Below are positions 7,556 to 17,033 of a stretch of 64,000 bases of DNA, piece after piece; positions within the stretch are counted from its first letter, which is position 1, and each line of letters opens with the position of its first letter. Source of the stretch: Geitlerinema sp. BBD 1991-9 (GTDB taxonomy: Bacteria > Cyanobacteriota > Cyanobacteriia > Cyanobacteriales > Geitlerinemataceae); NCBI GenBank assembly GCA_001657325.1, contig LWRO01000001.1:1-64000 (forward strand). The letters run 5' to 3'. The notes under the pieces are model-generated. The model saw nothing but the letters and a program-made list of their open reading frames with translations, ran no database searches and was not told the origin of the DNA. The translations under genes and the position numbers were made by a program.

Positions 7556-10018
7556 CCATTCAGGAGTGAGATCGAAATCCGGTGAAATGGAGAGTCCCGA
7601 AATGGATTGGCCGTCGCGGAAGAACAGATCGCCCACGATTTCAACCGGGTTGTCAAGCGGATCGGGATTCACCATCGGATCGATCGAGCCACCTTCCCCG
7701 AATTCATCGTCAAAGTCGATCGAACCATCGTCCTCGAACCCCTCGTCAAAGTCGATTCGATCGTCAATGGGTTCTTCCATTCCGTCATCACCCGTGACCG
7801 GATCGGGGCTGGGGGTTGGCGTCGGCGTTGGCGTTGGCGTCGGCGTTGGCGTCGGCGTTGGCGTCGGCGTTGGCGTTGGCGTTGGCGTTGGCGTTGGTGC
7901 TTGTACAAATCCAGAATAGAAGCCGGGCAGCCCGTCACTCGATCGCGTTTCCCCATTGCGAGTTTCCACAATACCAACCGGAATGGTTCCGCCTGCAAAA
8001 TCGCGGAAACTTACGCCCACAGCACTCACCGATGATTCAGTATTAATCAACGCGGGAATCGAGCTGAAATCCCCATTGAGCAAATACGCGCCAATGAGTT
8101 CCGTCTGTCCCCCGTTCACCGTTTCGATGAGCGTTCCCTCGTCCTCGGTTTTATACCCGAGAATCCAGAGATTACCGCCGTCGTTTTTAACGCGAACCCC
8201 ACCCCGATTGACTTCCGGGTTGAGTTGTCGCGCCCAAACATCTTGATTGGTAAACTCCCACGGGCCGCCGGTTACGTCCTGGATAAACAAATCTCCAGTT
8301 CCGTTGGCCGTGTTGCGATAGCTGCTGACGAACAGATTAGAAAGCACCCAGGTTCGATCGCTATCGTGAATGAAATCAATGCCACCCGATTCGATTCGAT
8401 CGAACACCACCGTTGACGCGCGACCATCTCCCAGCGTCACAGAACCGTCCGCACTGGTTTGTAACAGAGCCTCCGTTCCCACAAAGCGGCGCACGTTACC
8501 TCGCAGCTCGATGTCACCCTCGAGTTGCCAAGTACCGTTGGGGAGATACACGGTAGTCGCTCCAGAATCGATCGCCGCTTGAATCGCCGCTGTATCGTCA
8601 ATGCCATCGCTGGGGACTCCACCGAAACCGAGCGGACTCACCCACTGCGTTAAGGGGTCCCAAGGCACTTCCGGCGTTTCGCGAATCTCTAAACCGAGCG
8701 ATTGTTTGGGACTGTCGAACAGTGTCTCGAACTCACCCCGCGCGATCCACTCTTCTACAAAGCCGTCGGGTTGCGAAGGATTGCCCCGCCCTCGATCGTC
8801 CTGTAGGATCGCGAGATCGTAACCGGATGTCGTGAGGTTGCGGATGTAAAGCTGCTCTTGATTGAGAATCGCTGGAGCCGTAGACGCAGCGCCAATTCCC
8901 GTTAAATTGGCATCGATAATCACTGCACTGTTCGCGCCGTCGGGTTGGTTCCAAAATGCTGGAACGGCGTTAATACTTTCCAAACCCCGAACGAAAACAG
9001 TTTGGTTGAAGTTCGTCCACCCGTACAGATTTTGATTTTCGAGACGTATGTTTTCAAACGTCAAACTCGCTGTCGGATTGAAGGTTCGAATCCCTACATC
9101 GAAACCGACAACTTCTACATCTCGAATCAATGCCGGGCCGTTTTCATCGGGGGCGAGATCGAGTCCGAATTGTCCCTGACCGTCGCGAGAGACGATTTTA
9201 ACGTTGCTGACTGTCCCTTGGTTGTTGGCAATGAAGCTAATACCGGAAGCGTCGGGATTACCCACTCCGATATCTACCGTTAAGTCGCGAATACTGTTAC
9301 GAAAGCGTTGAGCAGGAGGGCTTCCCGTCGAAATGACAGCGGTATCGAGTCCCGAATTATCTTGAAGTTTTAGGATCGTGCCGTCGCGACTTTGGCCCTG
9401 TAAAATATTTCGTCGTTGGGTTCCAGCGTAAACGAGTTGGTCGCTGATATCGTAAACGCCGTTGGGGAAGTAGAAGATTTTGTTTCCAGAGGGATTCTCG
9501 TCGAGGGCTTGTTGAATGGCCGCCGTATCGTCGATTCCGTCGTCGGGGAGTGCGCCGTAGGTGGTGATATCGATAACCCCTGCGTCGTCTGGAAAGACGA
9601 TGTTTTCAGTGGGGACGTTGGCCGCAACGTTGAAGTCGAACGTACCGAGGCTACCGCTAGGATAGAAGTTAAAGTCGATATCGCGAACGGCGTTGGCTTG
9701 TAGCGTGACGGTGTACGGGCCGCTGTCGCCAGCGTCCCACGTGCCACCGGGGGGTGCAATCGCGTAAGTGACGTTTTGGGGCGTACCGTTTGGATCGTTG
9801 TAAATGCGAACGTCAGAAACGGAGAGTTCGACCCCTTGACTATCGGTGACGAGTAAGTCTCCATCGTCGATGGAAGCTGGCTCGAGGGCGTAGTCGCCAT
9901 GGTAGCTTACGGTTACGGTGTACGGCAGCGAGCTACCCTCGAGCGGAACGGCGTTCGGGGCTAGCAGGCTAACTGTGGAAACGCTGGAATTAGTTGTCGT
10001 TACGAGCGACGAGTTCAT
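7544..10018 (-). CDS. Pectate-lyase-superfamily (GH55-like) surface protein with PT-repeat linker
   Basis: An 824-residue protein. Residues 1-140 form a beta-rich domain of the kind found in cyanobacterial adhesins. Two right-handed beta-helix modules follow, each beginning with the Pectate_lyase_3 signature: YGALPDDGIDDTAAIQQALD near 150 and FGGVPSDGIDDTAAIQAAID near 460, each followed by the Y(F/L)PNG(V/T)(Y/W) strand. A (Pro-Thr)n linker lies around 700-735, then a very acidic tail. The family includes polysaccharide lyases, glycanases and non-catalytic binding proteins, so the polysaccharide role is inferred. There is no N-terminal signal peptide, and the acidic C-terminal end would fit type I secretion. 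AGAGGA lies 8 nt before the ATG and supports this start. Confidence 0.8.
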   Translation of the reverse strand: MNSSLVTTTNSSVSTVSLLAPNAVPLEGSSLPYTVTVSYHGDYALEPASIDDGDLLVTDSQGVELSVSDVRIYNDPNGTPQNVTYAIAPPGGTWDAGDSGPYTVTLQANAVRDIDFNFYPSGSLGTFDFNVAANVPTENIVFPDDAGVIDITTYGALPDDGIDDTAAIQQALDENPSGNKIFYFPNGVYDISDQLVYAGTQRRNILQGQSRDGTILKLQDNSGLDTAVISTGSPPAQRFRNSIRDLTVDIGVGNPDASGISFIANNQGTVSNVKIVSRDGQGQFGLDLAPDENGPALIRDVEVVGFDVGIRTFNPTASLTFENIRLENQNLYGWTNFNQTVFVRGLESINAVPAFWNQPDGANSAVIIDANLTGIGAASTAPAILNQEQLYIRNLTTSGYDLAILQDDRGRGNPSQPDGFVEEWIARGEFETLFDSPKQSLGLEIRETPEVPWDPLTQWVSPLGFGGVPSDGIDDTAAIQAAIDSGATTVYLPNGTWQLEGDIELRGNVRRFVGTEALLQTSADGSVTLGDGRASTVVFDRIESGGIDFIHDSDRTWVLSNLFVSSYRNTANGTGDLFIQDVTGGPWEFTNQDVWARQLNPEVNRGGVRVKNDGGNLWILGYKTEDEGTLIETVNGGQTELIGAYLLNGDFSSIPALINTESSVSAVGVSFRDFAGGTIPVGIVETRNGETRSSDGLPGFYSGFVQAPTPTPTPTPTPTPTPTPTPTPTPTPTPTPSPDPVTGDDGMEEPIDDRIDFDEGFEDDGSIDFDDEFGEGGSIDPMVNPDPLDNPVEIVGDLFFRDGQSISGLSISPDFDLTPEWLVS
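7811..7893. repeat. Minisatellite coding for Pro-Thr repeat
   Basis: Alternating GGCGTT and GGCGTC/GGCGTT hexamers repeat about 14 times and encode (PT)n on the minus strand. The region is purely repetitive and likely to vary in length between strains. Confidence 0.85.
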
Positions 10019-10380
10019 AGGGCAATTCCTCTAGATTTAGACATCTACTGCGCAGAGGACAGATAAGAACGAGGCTTTGCCTCGACAGATACGCGCTCGG
10101 GCAACGGAACGAACGTCTTTTTTACAACGATCGAGTGAGTCAGAGCGTTCGGACCCACTCGATCGACACGCAAGAAAATGTTAACTTTTTTACACGGCTG
10201 TTGAAATTTATCAGTGCTTTTACGCAAGCGGATATTTGTATTTTTTGCGTAAAAACGCTTAGTTTAGAGACGAAAAAAAATAAGGAAGGTTCCAAGGATT
10301 AAGCGCACTTCTCCTTGGAACCTCCGTCAAGCAGCAATTCAAGAAATTACGAAAATATCCGTAATTTCACGCATTTGGTC
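10019..10380. other. Intergenic region with hairpins and a terminator
   Basis: 362 bp between two minus-strand genes. Near the pectate-lyase-like gene start is a small hairpin at 10070-10084 (CGAGGC, 3-nt loop, GCCTCG). At 10128-10165 there is a 10-bp inverted repeat, CGATCGAGTG / CACTCGATCG, with an 18-nt loop. Both would lie in the 5' leader of that gene if transcription starts upstream of 10165. The terminator of the 10.4-16.7 kb gene is listed separately. No gene seen. Confidence 0.5.
10271..10323 (-). terminator. Rho-independent terminator of the giant phosphatase/nuclease gene
   Basis: Perfect 12-bp inverted repeat: AGGTTCCAAGGA at 10287-10298 and its complement at 10312-10323, with a 13-nt loop. 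Read on the minus strand, the stem is followed by a run of eight T (the A-run at 10273-10280). It lies 57 bp after the stop codon at 10381. Confidence 0.85.
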
Positions 10381-13300
10381 TTACACGATAAAGTTTTCAG
10401 GACGATCCAACTCGGTTTCGGTCACGCCCAAAACTAAGGCCAGAGGACGAGTTTCCGAGCCATCGTCAAAGAGAACGACTGTTCCTTGGGCAATTTCCCA
10501 GAAATCGATCGAGCTAGCCGCGATTTCGGCATTGTCGAAGATTTGAGAGACATCCAAACGATCTTCACCAACTTGGTAGTCAGTGAGGAGATCGATACTA
10601 TCCTCGATCGAATCGTAAACGAAGGTGTCGCGTCCTTCACCACCGGCGAGGATGTCGCTACCTTCACCTCCGCTAATTTCGTCGTCGCCTGCGGTTCCCG
10701 TCAAGACGTCAAATTCATCCGTTCCTTCGATCGTCGTTCCGGCAATCTCAGATGTTTCAACGTTCTCCGCCGATTCGGGATTCGCTTCGCCGGAGTCTTC
10801 AACATCTTCCGATGCAGCTTCGCCGGAGTCTTCAACATCTTCCGATGCAGCTTCGCCGGATTCACCAGATTCCTCTCCGGTATTATTGCCCGTACCCTCT
10901 TCCAAGTCTTCACCCGTTCCGTTGGGTTCCTCTTCCTCATCATCCGAGCCGCCGCCGTTGTCGGGAGTCAGATCGAAGCGAGCCACTAACGGATCGTGAT
11001 CGCTGGCACGTGACGACGTTTCCGCAAACTCCACATTCGTGTGAACGATATCGAATTCTGCCGTATCCAGCAGACTATCGCTGACGAGAATGTGGTCTAG
11101 CTCTTGAGAATTGCCTTGGAAGATGAAGCTGTAGCGCTCGTCAGCATCTAGAGTATTCACCAAATTGGTGAGTCCGACACTTTCAAGACCAGTGACCGGA
11201 GAGATGAACTCGAACTCGTTCAGGTCGCCCAAGACTACAGCATTGGCATCGCTGTTCGCACTCAGAATACCAGAGACATAAGCCTGAACAGCCTCAGACT
11301 GAGCTTGGCGCTCGTCTAAGCTGCCGTTGACGGTTACGTCTTCCTGGCGAGCATCGAAGGGTTGTTCGATACCGAGAATAGGTGCGCTACCACCTTTCGA
11401 GGAGAAGTGGTTGTTCACCACCGTGACATCTTCGCCGTTGAACTCGAAAGTTGCCACGAGTGGCAAGCGAGCGCCTGCAAACGCTTCACCTGCCCCTTGT
11501 CCGCCAATCGTTTGAACCGAGCCGTCAACCAAGCTAACGCGATCGGCGTTGTACAGGAAGGCCGTGCGGATGTTGCCACCGGGTTGACCGCCGCTGAGAT
11601 TGTTGCCGATGAAGGTGTTGTCGATGAATTGGTAAGTCGGACCGCCTGCTGCTGCAATGGCATCGACTAAAGCTTGCAGCGTTTCGTCAGCTGCCACCGT
11701 ACCGTCATCGACAGAACCGCTGTTATCCTGAACTTCCTGCAAGCCGAGAACGTCGGGCGCGTTCAGGCTGCTAACGATCTGTTGGGCGATTGCGTCGAAG
11801 CGGCCGTTTGCCACATCCGTATCGCCGTCTCCATCGTTCGGATCGAGGTTGAGGACGTTGTAGCTCGCGATCGAAATCGCATCTTTGTCGCCCGTCAGAT
11901 CGGTGGTTTCCGGTTGCAGTCCGTTGGCAACAATATTTCCCGTGAAATCTTCCGTGGGGATAATCTCGAAGTTGCCGAAGCCATAGCCAACAACACCAGT
12001 TACATCGCCCAGGAAATCACCAACGCTCACGCTCGGGAAGTCAAAGTTGAAGACACCAGAGTCTTCGTCAATTTGAATCTTCTCGGGGTTGAAGTCGTCG
12101 GGGCTGATGTTCAGCGTACCGCGAGCGCTGATACCCGTTGCATCTGCACCGTTGTCTGCCACGGCGAAGATTTCACCGAAACGATTGGTTCCGGCAACGG
12201 CTACCGCATCCTGAGCCGTGACGCGCATGGCTTCGAGGGACTCGAAGAAGTCGATACCGTCGGTTTCCGCATCGAAGCTACCGAATGCATCGTCGTCGAT
12301 GTTCTCGCTGGGAGGAACGCGGCCGCCTTGACCGATAATCTGAGCGGCGGGAAGTGTATTACCCGTGCTGAGGGTTTCGATCGAGGGGCTACCGCCGATT
12401 TGCGTGGTGGGCAAGTTGCGGTTAGAAGTTCCACCGGGGAAGAACTCAGACACCGTACCAGAGACTTCCAGTTCGTCGCCGACGCTAACACTGGGGCTGC
12501 TGCCAGTGAATACGAAGATCGCGTCAGATGTAGCAATGTCGCCGTCACCCGTTGCGTCTTGCAGGTAGAAACCGCTGGAATCCACGGCAGTGACGATACC
12601 TTGTGTCGTCACCGTATCGCCCGAAATACTCGAGCCAGAGGGTAGGTTGCTGAAATCGACCGTTACAAACGGAGAGGTCTGACCGGCTCCTTGGATCTCG
12701 TAAATGGGGGTGATGTCAACCTGTGGGTTGTCGATGACCGTGTCGTCACGGAACAGCACGTTTTGAATCCGCAGGTCTTCTTCCCGAGGCGTATCTGCAT
12801 CGGAGAATGGCGTAGTGCTGAAGTTGGCGGCCAGGTACTCTGCAAGAGCATCTTGTTCGCTGCCGTCGGGGGCGAAATCTGCAACACCCGTGCTAGGTGC
12901 CGTAGGATCCTGGACGAGGTCAACGCGATCGGTTAAGGGAATCGGGTAGCCGCTTCCACCGTCCGCGAGGAAGTCCAGCGTCATGAGGCGGAAGGCGCGG
13001 TTGGGGTCGCCCACCAATTGACCGTTCTGAATGACGACATCTAAATCGTTCCCCGCTTCGTCCTCGATCGCCAGCGAAAGGACGCGATTGCCGGCAGACA
13101 AGCTCGGGTCGAAGCTGAAGGACAGACCGCTCACTTGCGGGAACCGACCGCCATAACTGCCGTCTAGCTCGTCCGATTGGAGGATGCCGTCACCGTTGGC
13201 ATCGATATCGCTGCCAACCCCGTGTTCGATAATGGCTTGCAGTTCGGTTGCCGTTACCGTAACCAGGCTGAGACCGTTGTTGAAGCTCAACGTGTTGACG

Positions 13301-16300
13301 ATATCAATTTGCGAGATACCGCCTTCGGGCCGTCCGCTCAGGGGGTTGCCAGCGGGGGGCAGGCGTTCCGGTTCCACGGCTCCTGGCGGAGTCTCGATGC
13401 GACCGATATCGTTGCGGATGCCGCCACCGTTCTTTAGCGAGATAATCGGGAGACCGCTCGTGTCTACTTGCTGGGCTAAAGCGAGGTTGGCATCTGCCGT
13501 CAAGTTGCCCAGGTTCGTTTCCTGGTTGCGAACGCCGTCCAGACCGCCACCGGAGCGTCGGCTGTTCAGGAATTCGGTGGTGATACCGAAGAAGTTGCCG
13601 TCTTGGGTGGTGATGACATCCCGCAGTGCGTCGGTAATAGCAACGATTTCGGGGTCAGGCGTGCCGTTCACGTCCGCTACCCCTTGGTCGTCTGTGGCAT
13701 AAGCACCGCTCACGTCGGGATCGTAGCTGCCGGGAATGACTTTACCGTCGGCATCGAAGTCCACGACCAAACGACCGACGTATCGGTAGTTTCCGTCAGT
13801 GTTGACGATCGCCACGGGGTCGCCCGCTGCGTCGGTGTTGAAGATCGGGTAGGGCCCTTGTGCCGTATCGCCTGGACGGGGTCGATCGTTACTGTCGAAC
13901 AGGCGCGTGTTGGAGCCGCCAGCTACGATGATGTCTACGTTTTGCAGGCGCGTAGAGAGGGCTTGTTCGATGCCGATCTGCTGCATGTGGGCCAGCAAGA
14001 CCACTTTGTTGAGGTCGGGGTTGGCGGCGAGCAGACTGTCAACCGAGGTTTGAATTTCGGCGGCCAGAGCGTCTAGTTGCGCGTCGGTCGGGTTGCTGTC
14101 GAAGTCGAGGGGATTTACAGTTACGTCACCGGGGCTGGAAATCTCCGGCAGCGTGGGAGTTGTCGCACCGACAACCCCGATTTTCTCGCCGTTGACGGTC
14201 ACGATGGTGTTGCCCGCAATCTGACCGGGAATCGTGCTGGCTTCTTGGCCGTCTGTCGTTACGAAAGGTGCGAGATTGCTGTCCGTGCTGAAGTCGAGGT
14301 TAGCGCTCAGGTAGGGGAACGCCGCACCGGGATAAGCTCCGTCGGGGGCGAGAACTGATGCGACGAACGCGGTTCCGAGGTCGAACTCGTGGTTGCCAAA
14401 GGAGATCGCCTCGAAACCCAGTTCGTTTTGAATTACGATGTCTGCGCGTCCGCGACCTTCTACGCCTAACAGGGGGGCGAGAGAAGGATCGGCGGCGGCA
14501 TCGAGGAACAAGCCGGGGATGTACGCATCGCCGGAGGACAGGCGCAAGGTGTTGGGGAAGTCCGCCTGGCCGTCTCCGTTTCGATCCTCGTCAGCGAGGG
14601 CGTTCAAAACGGCGGAGAAGCGCGGTGCGTCGTCTAAGGCTGGGATAGCTGCTTCTTGGTCGGCGGCGTGCAGCAGTTGCAGGGTGAAGACCCCACCGCC
14701 GCCACCGCCGCCACCGCCGCCGGTGCTGCCAAAGGTTTGGCCGTTGTTGACTGCGCCGGGGGTGTCGTCTGCGGGAGCTGCCCATGTGAAGTCAGAAGCT
14801 TGGGTTCCATTACCAGTCAGTTGCAGGGAGAAGCCGACGGGTGTGCTGCTACTCTCAGCAACACCGATGTCGGTGCTGGTCAGACCTGCAGCGGGGCCGC
14901 TAGCGGCTTCAAAGGTTCCTTCGTAGCTGAGGAACTGCACCACGTCACCGGCTGCATCGACGAGTGCCAAGCCGTCGGGGGCGCCGTTTTGGATGCCGTT
15001 CGAGGGAAAGTCGAGCGTGACGAAGCCAAAGCCGCTACTTTGGTCGGAGAAGGTATTTCCGGTCAGGTCGATCGTGTTGTAGGGAGAGCGTTGGCTGGCC
15101 GTGCCGTTGTAGAGGACGAGGCTCCAGCCGTCTAAGCGGGTTCCAGCTTCACCAGCCAACTCGATAAATTCGCCGGTATCGGTTCCGGTGTTGTCGTAGT
15201 GGATTTCGTTAACGAAAACGTTTGTACTCGTCGTGGCTTGAGGTTGAATTTCGTAGATGCTGGTGCTGCCGCTGACTTCGTTGGCGACGATGAGTAACGG
15301 AACGCCGTTGGGACTGTCAGCAGCGGAAACGAAGGCTAAGCCTTCGGGGCCGAGATCGCCAGCATCTCCCGTTCCCGGGTCGATGCTGAAGTCGCGGTTG
15401 TTGACGTACTCGACAAATTCGGCGTTGGCAGGTTCGGTAACGTCGTAGACCATGACACCGCCGATGCGCTCGAGTCCGACAAAGGCGTAGGTGCGTCCGT
15501 CGACTTCTCCAACGACAACGCCTTCGGGTTCGGGGCCTTTGTTGTCGCTGCGTCCGTCGATGTCGTTGTCATCGTTGTTGGCGTTGAAGTTATCGGGGAA
15601 GGCGGTGGCGGTAATTTGCTCGAAGTCGTCGCCGCTGTCGAAAACGAGGTTGCCGCTGCTGTTCCAGATGGAGAAGGAACGAGTGCCGTAGGCTTGGAGT
15701 CGATCGATCTGTCCGTCTCCATCAGTGTCGCCGTCGATGGTCGAAACGCCCAATCGATCGAGCTGGGTGAGTTCGTCGGTGGTGAATCCACTCGTGTCGA
15801 GGTTGGTCAAATTGCCGACTCGCTCGTCTTCGCCTCGATCGTCACCTTCATTAGCGGTGACGTAGTAGGTTTGTCCGCCGACGTTGTAGGACGCAATGGC
15901 ATCGGGCATAAACATCCCGAACACGGGCAATTCTTGAATGTTGATGCCGTCGTTGTCGTTCGCATCTAAACCGTTTCCAGGTTGGCTGTGGTCTTTTAAA
16001 CCCAAGGGAACGATATTTTCAACGGTGGCTGAGGCAATATCGACGATGGCGACAGCGTTGTTTTCTTGCAGTGTCACCCACGCTTTCGTTCCGTCGGGAG
16101 AGACAGCGATATATTCGGGTTCGACATCTTCGGACACGCTGGTTCCAGGGAAAATCCGAACGCCTTGACTTCTCAGGGCATCTTCTTGTCCGTCGAACGC
16201 GGTAAAGTCAGCGGTCGAGACCGTTTGGGTGGCAACGTCGATGATGCTAATCGAGCCTTGGGGATCGACGCCACCGTCGGGTTCGCCTTCGTTGGCGACG

Positions 16301-16677
16301 AGAATTTTACTGCCGTCGGGGGTGAATGTCAGCATATCGGGTAAAACCCCGACTTCGACTTGTGCGGTGGGAATTCCGTCGATATCGAAGAGAACGACGA
16401 CACCGGGTTGTGTCGCGTCGTTGTTTTCGATGGCAGCGGCTGTCACGTCGAATTTCGTAGCAACGCTGTTTACACCACCGCCAAAACCGGCTACGGAAAT
16501 TGAAGGCAGTTGAATGGGGCTTTGCGGATCGCTGACATCGAGAACGTCGATGGTATTGTCCGCACCGTTGACAATAAACAATCGCTGGTTTTCAGAATCG
16601 TAGGCAGGAATTTCTGCAGCACTGTCGTCGAAGATTCCTGTTGTGAATCTAGCAATTCGATCGAGTTGAATAGCCAT
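10381..16677 (-). CDS. Giant extracellular phosphatase/5'-nucleotidase/nuclease with RTX tail
   Basis: About 2,098 residues from the ATG at 16677 (MAIQLDRIARF); an upstream in-frame start at 16743 adds 22 residues of poor quality. Parts in order: choice-of-anchor I domain (about 1-480, with ANEGEPDGG, ANEGDDRGED and PEGV motifs); lamin-tail domain (487-620, VFVNEIHYDN); a run of ten Gly; metallophosphatase (663-930, LLHAAD, GNHEFD) with 5'-nucleotidase C-domain (LKNGGGIRND); an OB-fold stretch (about 1300-1400); an endonuclease/exonuclease/phosphatase domain (1598-1880: SYNVLNLD, LQEV, VLGDLNEFE, SDHDPL); acidic 11-residue repeats; and two RTX nonapeptides (GGEGSD, GGEGRD). The OB-EEP part resembles ExeM/NucH nucleases. 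With no N-terminal signal but RTX motifs, type I export is likely. Predicted role: release of phosphate from extracellular DNA and esters. A Pho-box-like site lies upstream. Confidence 0.85.
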   Translation of the reverse strand: MAIQLDRIARFTTGIFDDSAAEIPAYDSENQRLFIVNGADNTIDVLDVSDPQSPIQLPSISVAGFGGGVNSVATKFDVTAAAIENNDATQPGVVVLFDIDGIPTAQVEVGVLPDMLTFTPDGSKILVANEGEPDGGVDPQGSISIIDVATQTVSTADFTAFDGQEDALRSQGVRIFPGTSVSEDVEPEYIAVSPDGTKAWVTLQENNAVAIVDIASATVENIVPLGLKDHSQPGNGLDANDNDGINIQELPVFGMFMPDAIASYNVGGQTYYVTANEGDDRGEDERVGNLTNLDTSGFTTDELTQLDRLGVSTIDGDTDGDGQIDRLQAYGTRSFSIWNSSGNLVFDSGDDFEQITATAFPDNFNANNDDNDIDGRSDNKGPEPEGVVVGEVDGRTYAFVGLERIGGVMVYDVTEPANAEFVEYVNNRDFSIDPGTGDAGDLGPEGLAFVSAADSPNGVPLLIVANEVSGSTSIYEIQPQATTSTNVFVNEIHYDNTGTDTGEFIELAGEAGTRLDGWSLVLYNGTASQRSPYNTIDLTGNTFSDQSSGFGFVTLDFPSNGIQNGAPDGLALVDAAGDVVQFLSYEGTFEAASGPAAGLTSTDIGVAESSSTPVGFSLQLTGNGTQASDFTWAAPADDTPGAVNNGQTFGSTGGGGGGGGGGVFTLQLLHAADQEAAIPALDDAPRFSAVLNALADEDRNGDGQADFPNTLRLSSGDAYIPGLFLDAAADPSLAPLLGVEGRGRADIVIQNELGFEAISFGNHEFDLGTAFVASVLAPDGAYPGAAFPYLSANLDFSTDSNLAPFVTTDGQEASTIPGQIAGNTIVTVNGEKIGVVGATTPTLPEISSPGDVTVNPLDFDSNPTDAQLDALAAEIQTSVDSLLAANPDLNKVVLLAHMQQIGIEQALSTRLQNVDIIVAGGSNTRLFDSNDRPRPGDTAQGPYPIFNTDAAGDPVAIVNTDGNYRYVGRLVVDFDADGKVIPGSYDPDVSGAYATDDQGVADVNGTPDPEIVAITDALRDVITTQDGNFFGITTEFLNSRRSGGGLDGVRNQETNLGNLTADANLALAQQVDTSGLPIISLKNGGGIRNDIGRIETPPGAVEPERLPPAGNPLSGRPEGGISQIDIVNTLSFNNGLSLVTVTATELQAIIEHGVGSDIDANGDGILQSDELDGSYGGRFPQVSGLSFSFDPSLSAGNRVLSLAIEDEAGNDLDVVIQNGQLVGDPNRAFRLMTLDFLADGGSGYPIPLTDRVDLVQDPTAPSTGVADFAPDGSEQDALAEYLAANFSTTPFSDADTPREEDLRIQNVLFRDDTVIDNPQVDITPIYEIQGAGQTSPFVTVDFSNLPSGSSISGDTVTTQGIVTAVDSSGFYLQDATGDGDIATSDAIFVFTGSSPSVSVGDELEVSGTVSEFFPGGTSNRNLPTTQIGGSPSIETLSTGNTLPAAQIIGQGGRVPPSENIDDDAFGSFDAETDGIDFFESLEAMRVTAQDAVAVAGTNRFGEIFAVADNGADATGISARGTLNISPDDFNPEKIQIDEDSGVFNFDFPSVSVGDFLGDVTGVVGYGFGNFEIIPTEDFTGNIVANGLQPETTDLTGDKDAISIASYNVLNLDPNDGDGDTDVANGRFDAIAQQIVSSLNAPDVLGLQEVQDNSGSVDDGTVAADETLQALVDAIAAAGGPTYQFIDNTFIGNNLSGGQPGGNIRTAFLYNADRVSLVDGSVQTIGGQGAGEAFAGARLPLVATFEFNGEDVTVVNNHFSSKGGSAPILGIEQPFDARQEDVTVNGSLDERQAQSEAVQAYVSGILSANSDANAVVLGDLNEFEFISPVTGLESVGLTNLVNTLDADERYSFIFQGNSQELDHILVSDSLLDTAEFDIVHTNVEFAETSSRASDHDPLVARFDLTPDNGGGSDDEEEEPNGTGEDLEEGTGNNTGEESGESGEAASEDVEDSGEAASEDVEDSGEANPESAENVETSEIAGTTIEGTDEFDVLTGTAGDDEISGGEGSDILAGGEGRDTFVYDSIEDSIDLLTDYQVGEDRLDVSQIFDNAEIAASSIDFWEIAQGTVVLFDDGSETRPLALVLGVTETELDRPENFIV
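10784..10860. repeat. 33-bp tandem repeat inside the giant gene
   Basis: Two perfect copies of a 33-bp unit (10784-10816 and 10817-10849) plus an 11-bp partial third copy. They encode an acidic 11-residue repeat (EDVEDSGEAAS phase) in the linker before the RTX region. Confidence 0.85.
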
Positions 16678-16806
16678 GTTGGTAGACCTATTTTTTGTTG
16701 CTAGAGTTGTTCCAAAAACACCAAAATTCCTGTCAGGCTGCAAGTAAAACCTGACAAAAAAACTGCGAAATTTGGCTTAAACAAACTTGAGAAAAGGACA
16801 AATTGC

Positions 16807-16846
16807 CATTACTGAGTCGAGCGCCAGTTTTTCTGGCACAGTAATG
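16807..16846. promoter_or_regulatory. Nested inverted repeat in the leader of the giant gene
   Basis: Outer arms CATTACTG (16807-16814) and CAGTAATG (16839-16846) are perfect complements. Inside them GCCAG and CTGGC (16823-16827, 16833-16837) pair around a five-T loop. An 8-nt bulge sits on one side. It may be an RNA structure in the leader or an operator; no T-run follows on the minus strand, so it is not a standard terminator. Confidence 0.5.
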
Positions 16847-17033
16847 TCAATGCCATATCCGAACACAATTTTTTAGGCGATACGAATCACTTCCCTAGGT
16901 CGTAAAAACGCAGTTTTACAAAAAAATCACAGGCGAATTGTAGATTTTTTTGTAGCTTAAGTAACTTTTCGGGAAACTCAATCGTGTTAAAAATCGCCGC
17001 CGATCGTAAATTTACTGAATCCAACAAAGCATC

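Noticed and set aside
7811-7893. Hexamer array as a CRISPR or origin iteron
   Set aside because: The units are contiguous, have no spacers and translate cleanly to (PT)n.
9080-9096. GGTTCGAATCCC-like string resembling a tRNA T-loop
   Set aside because: It lies inside the pectate-lyase-like coding sequence, and no acceptor, D or anticodon arms can be placed around it.
11674-12645. Long open frame opposite the giant gene
   Set aside because: It is the antisense shadow of a well-supported coding sequence; composition is Val/Arg/Ala-rich with no family motif.
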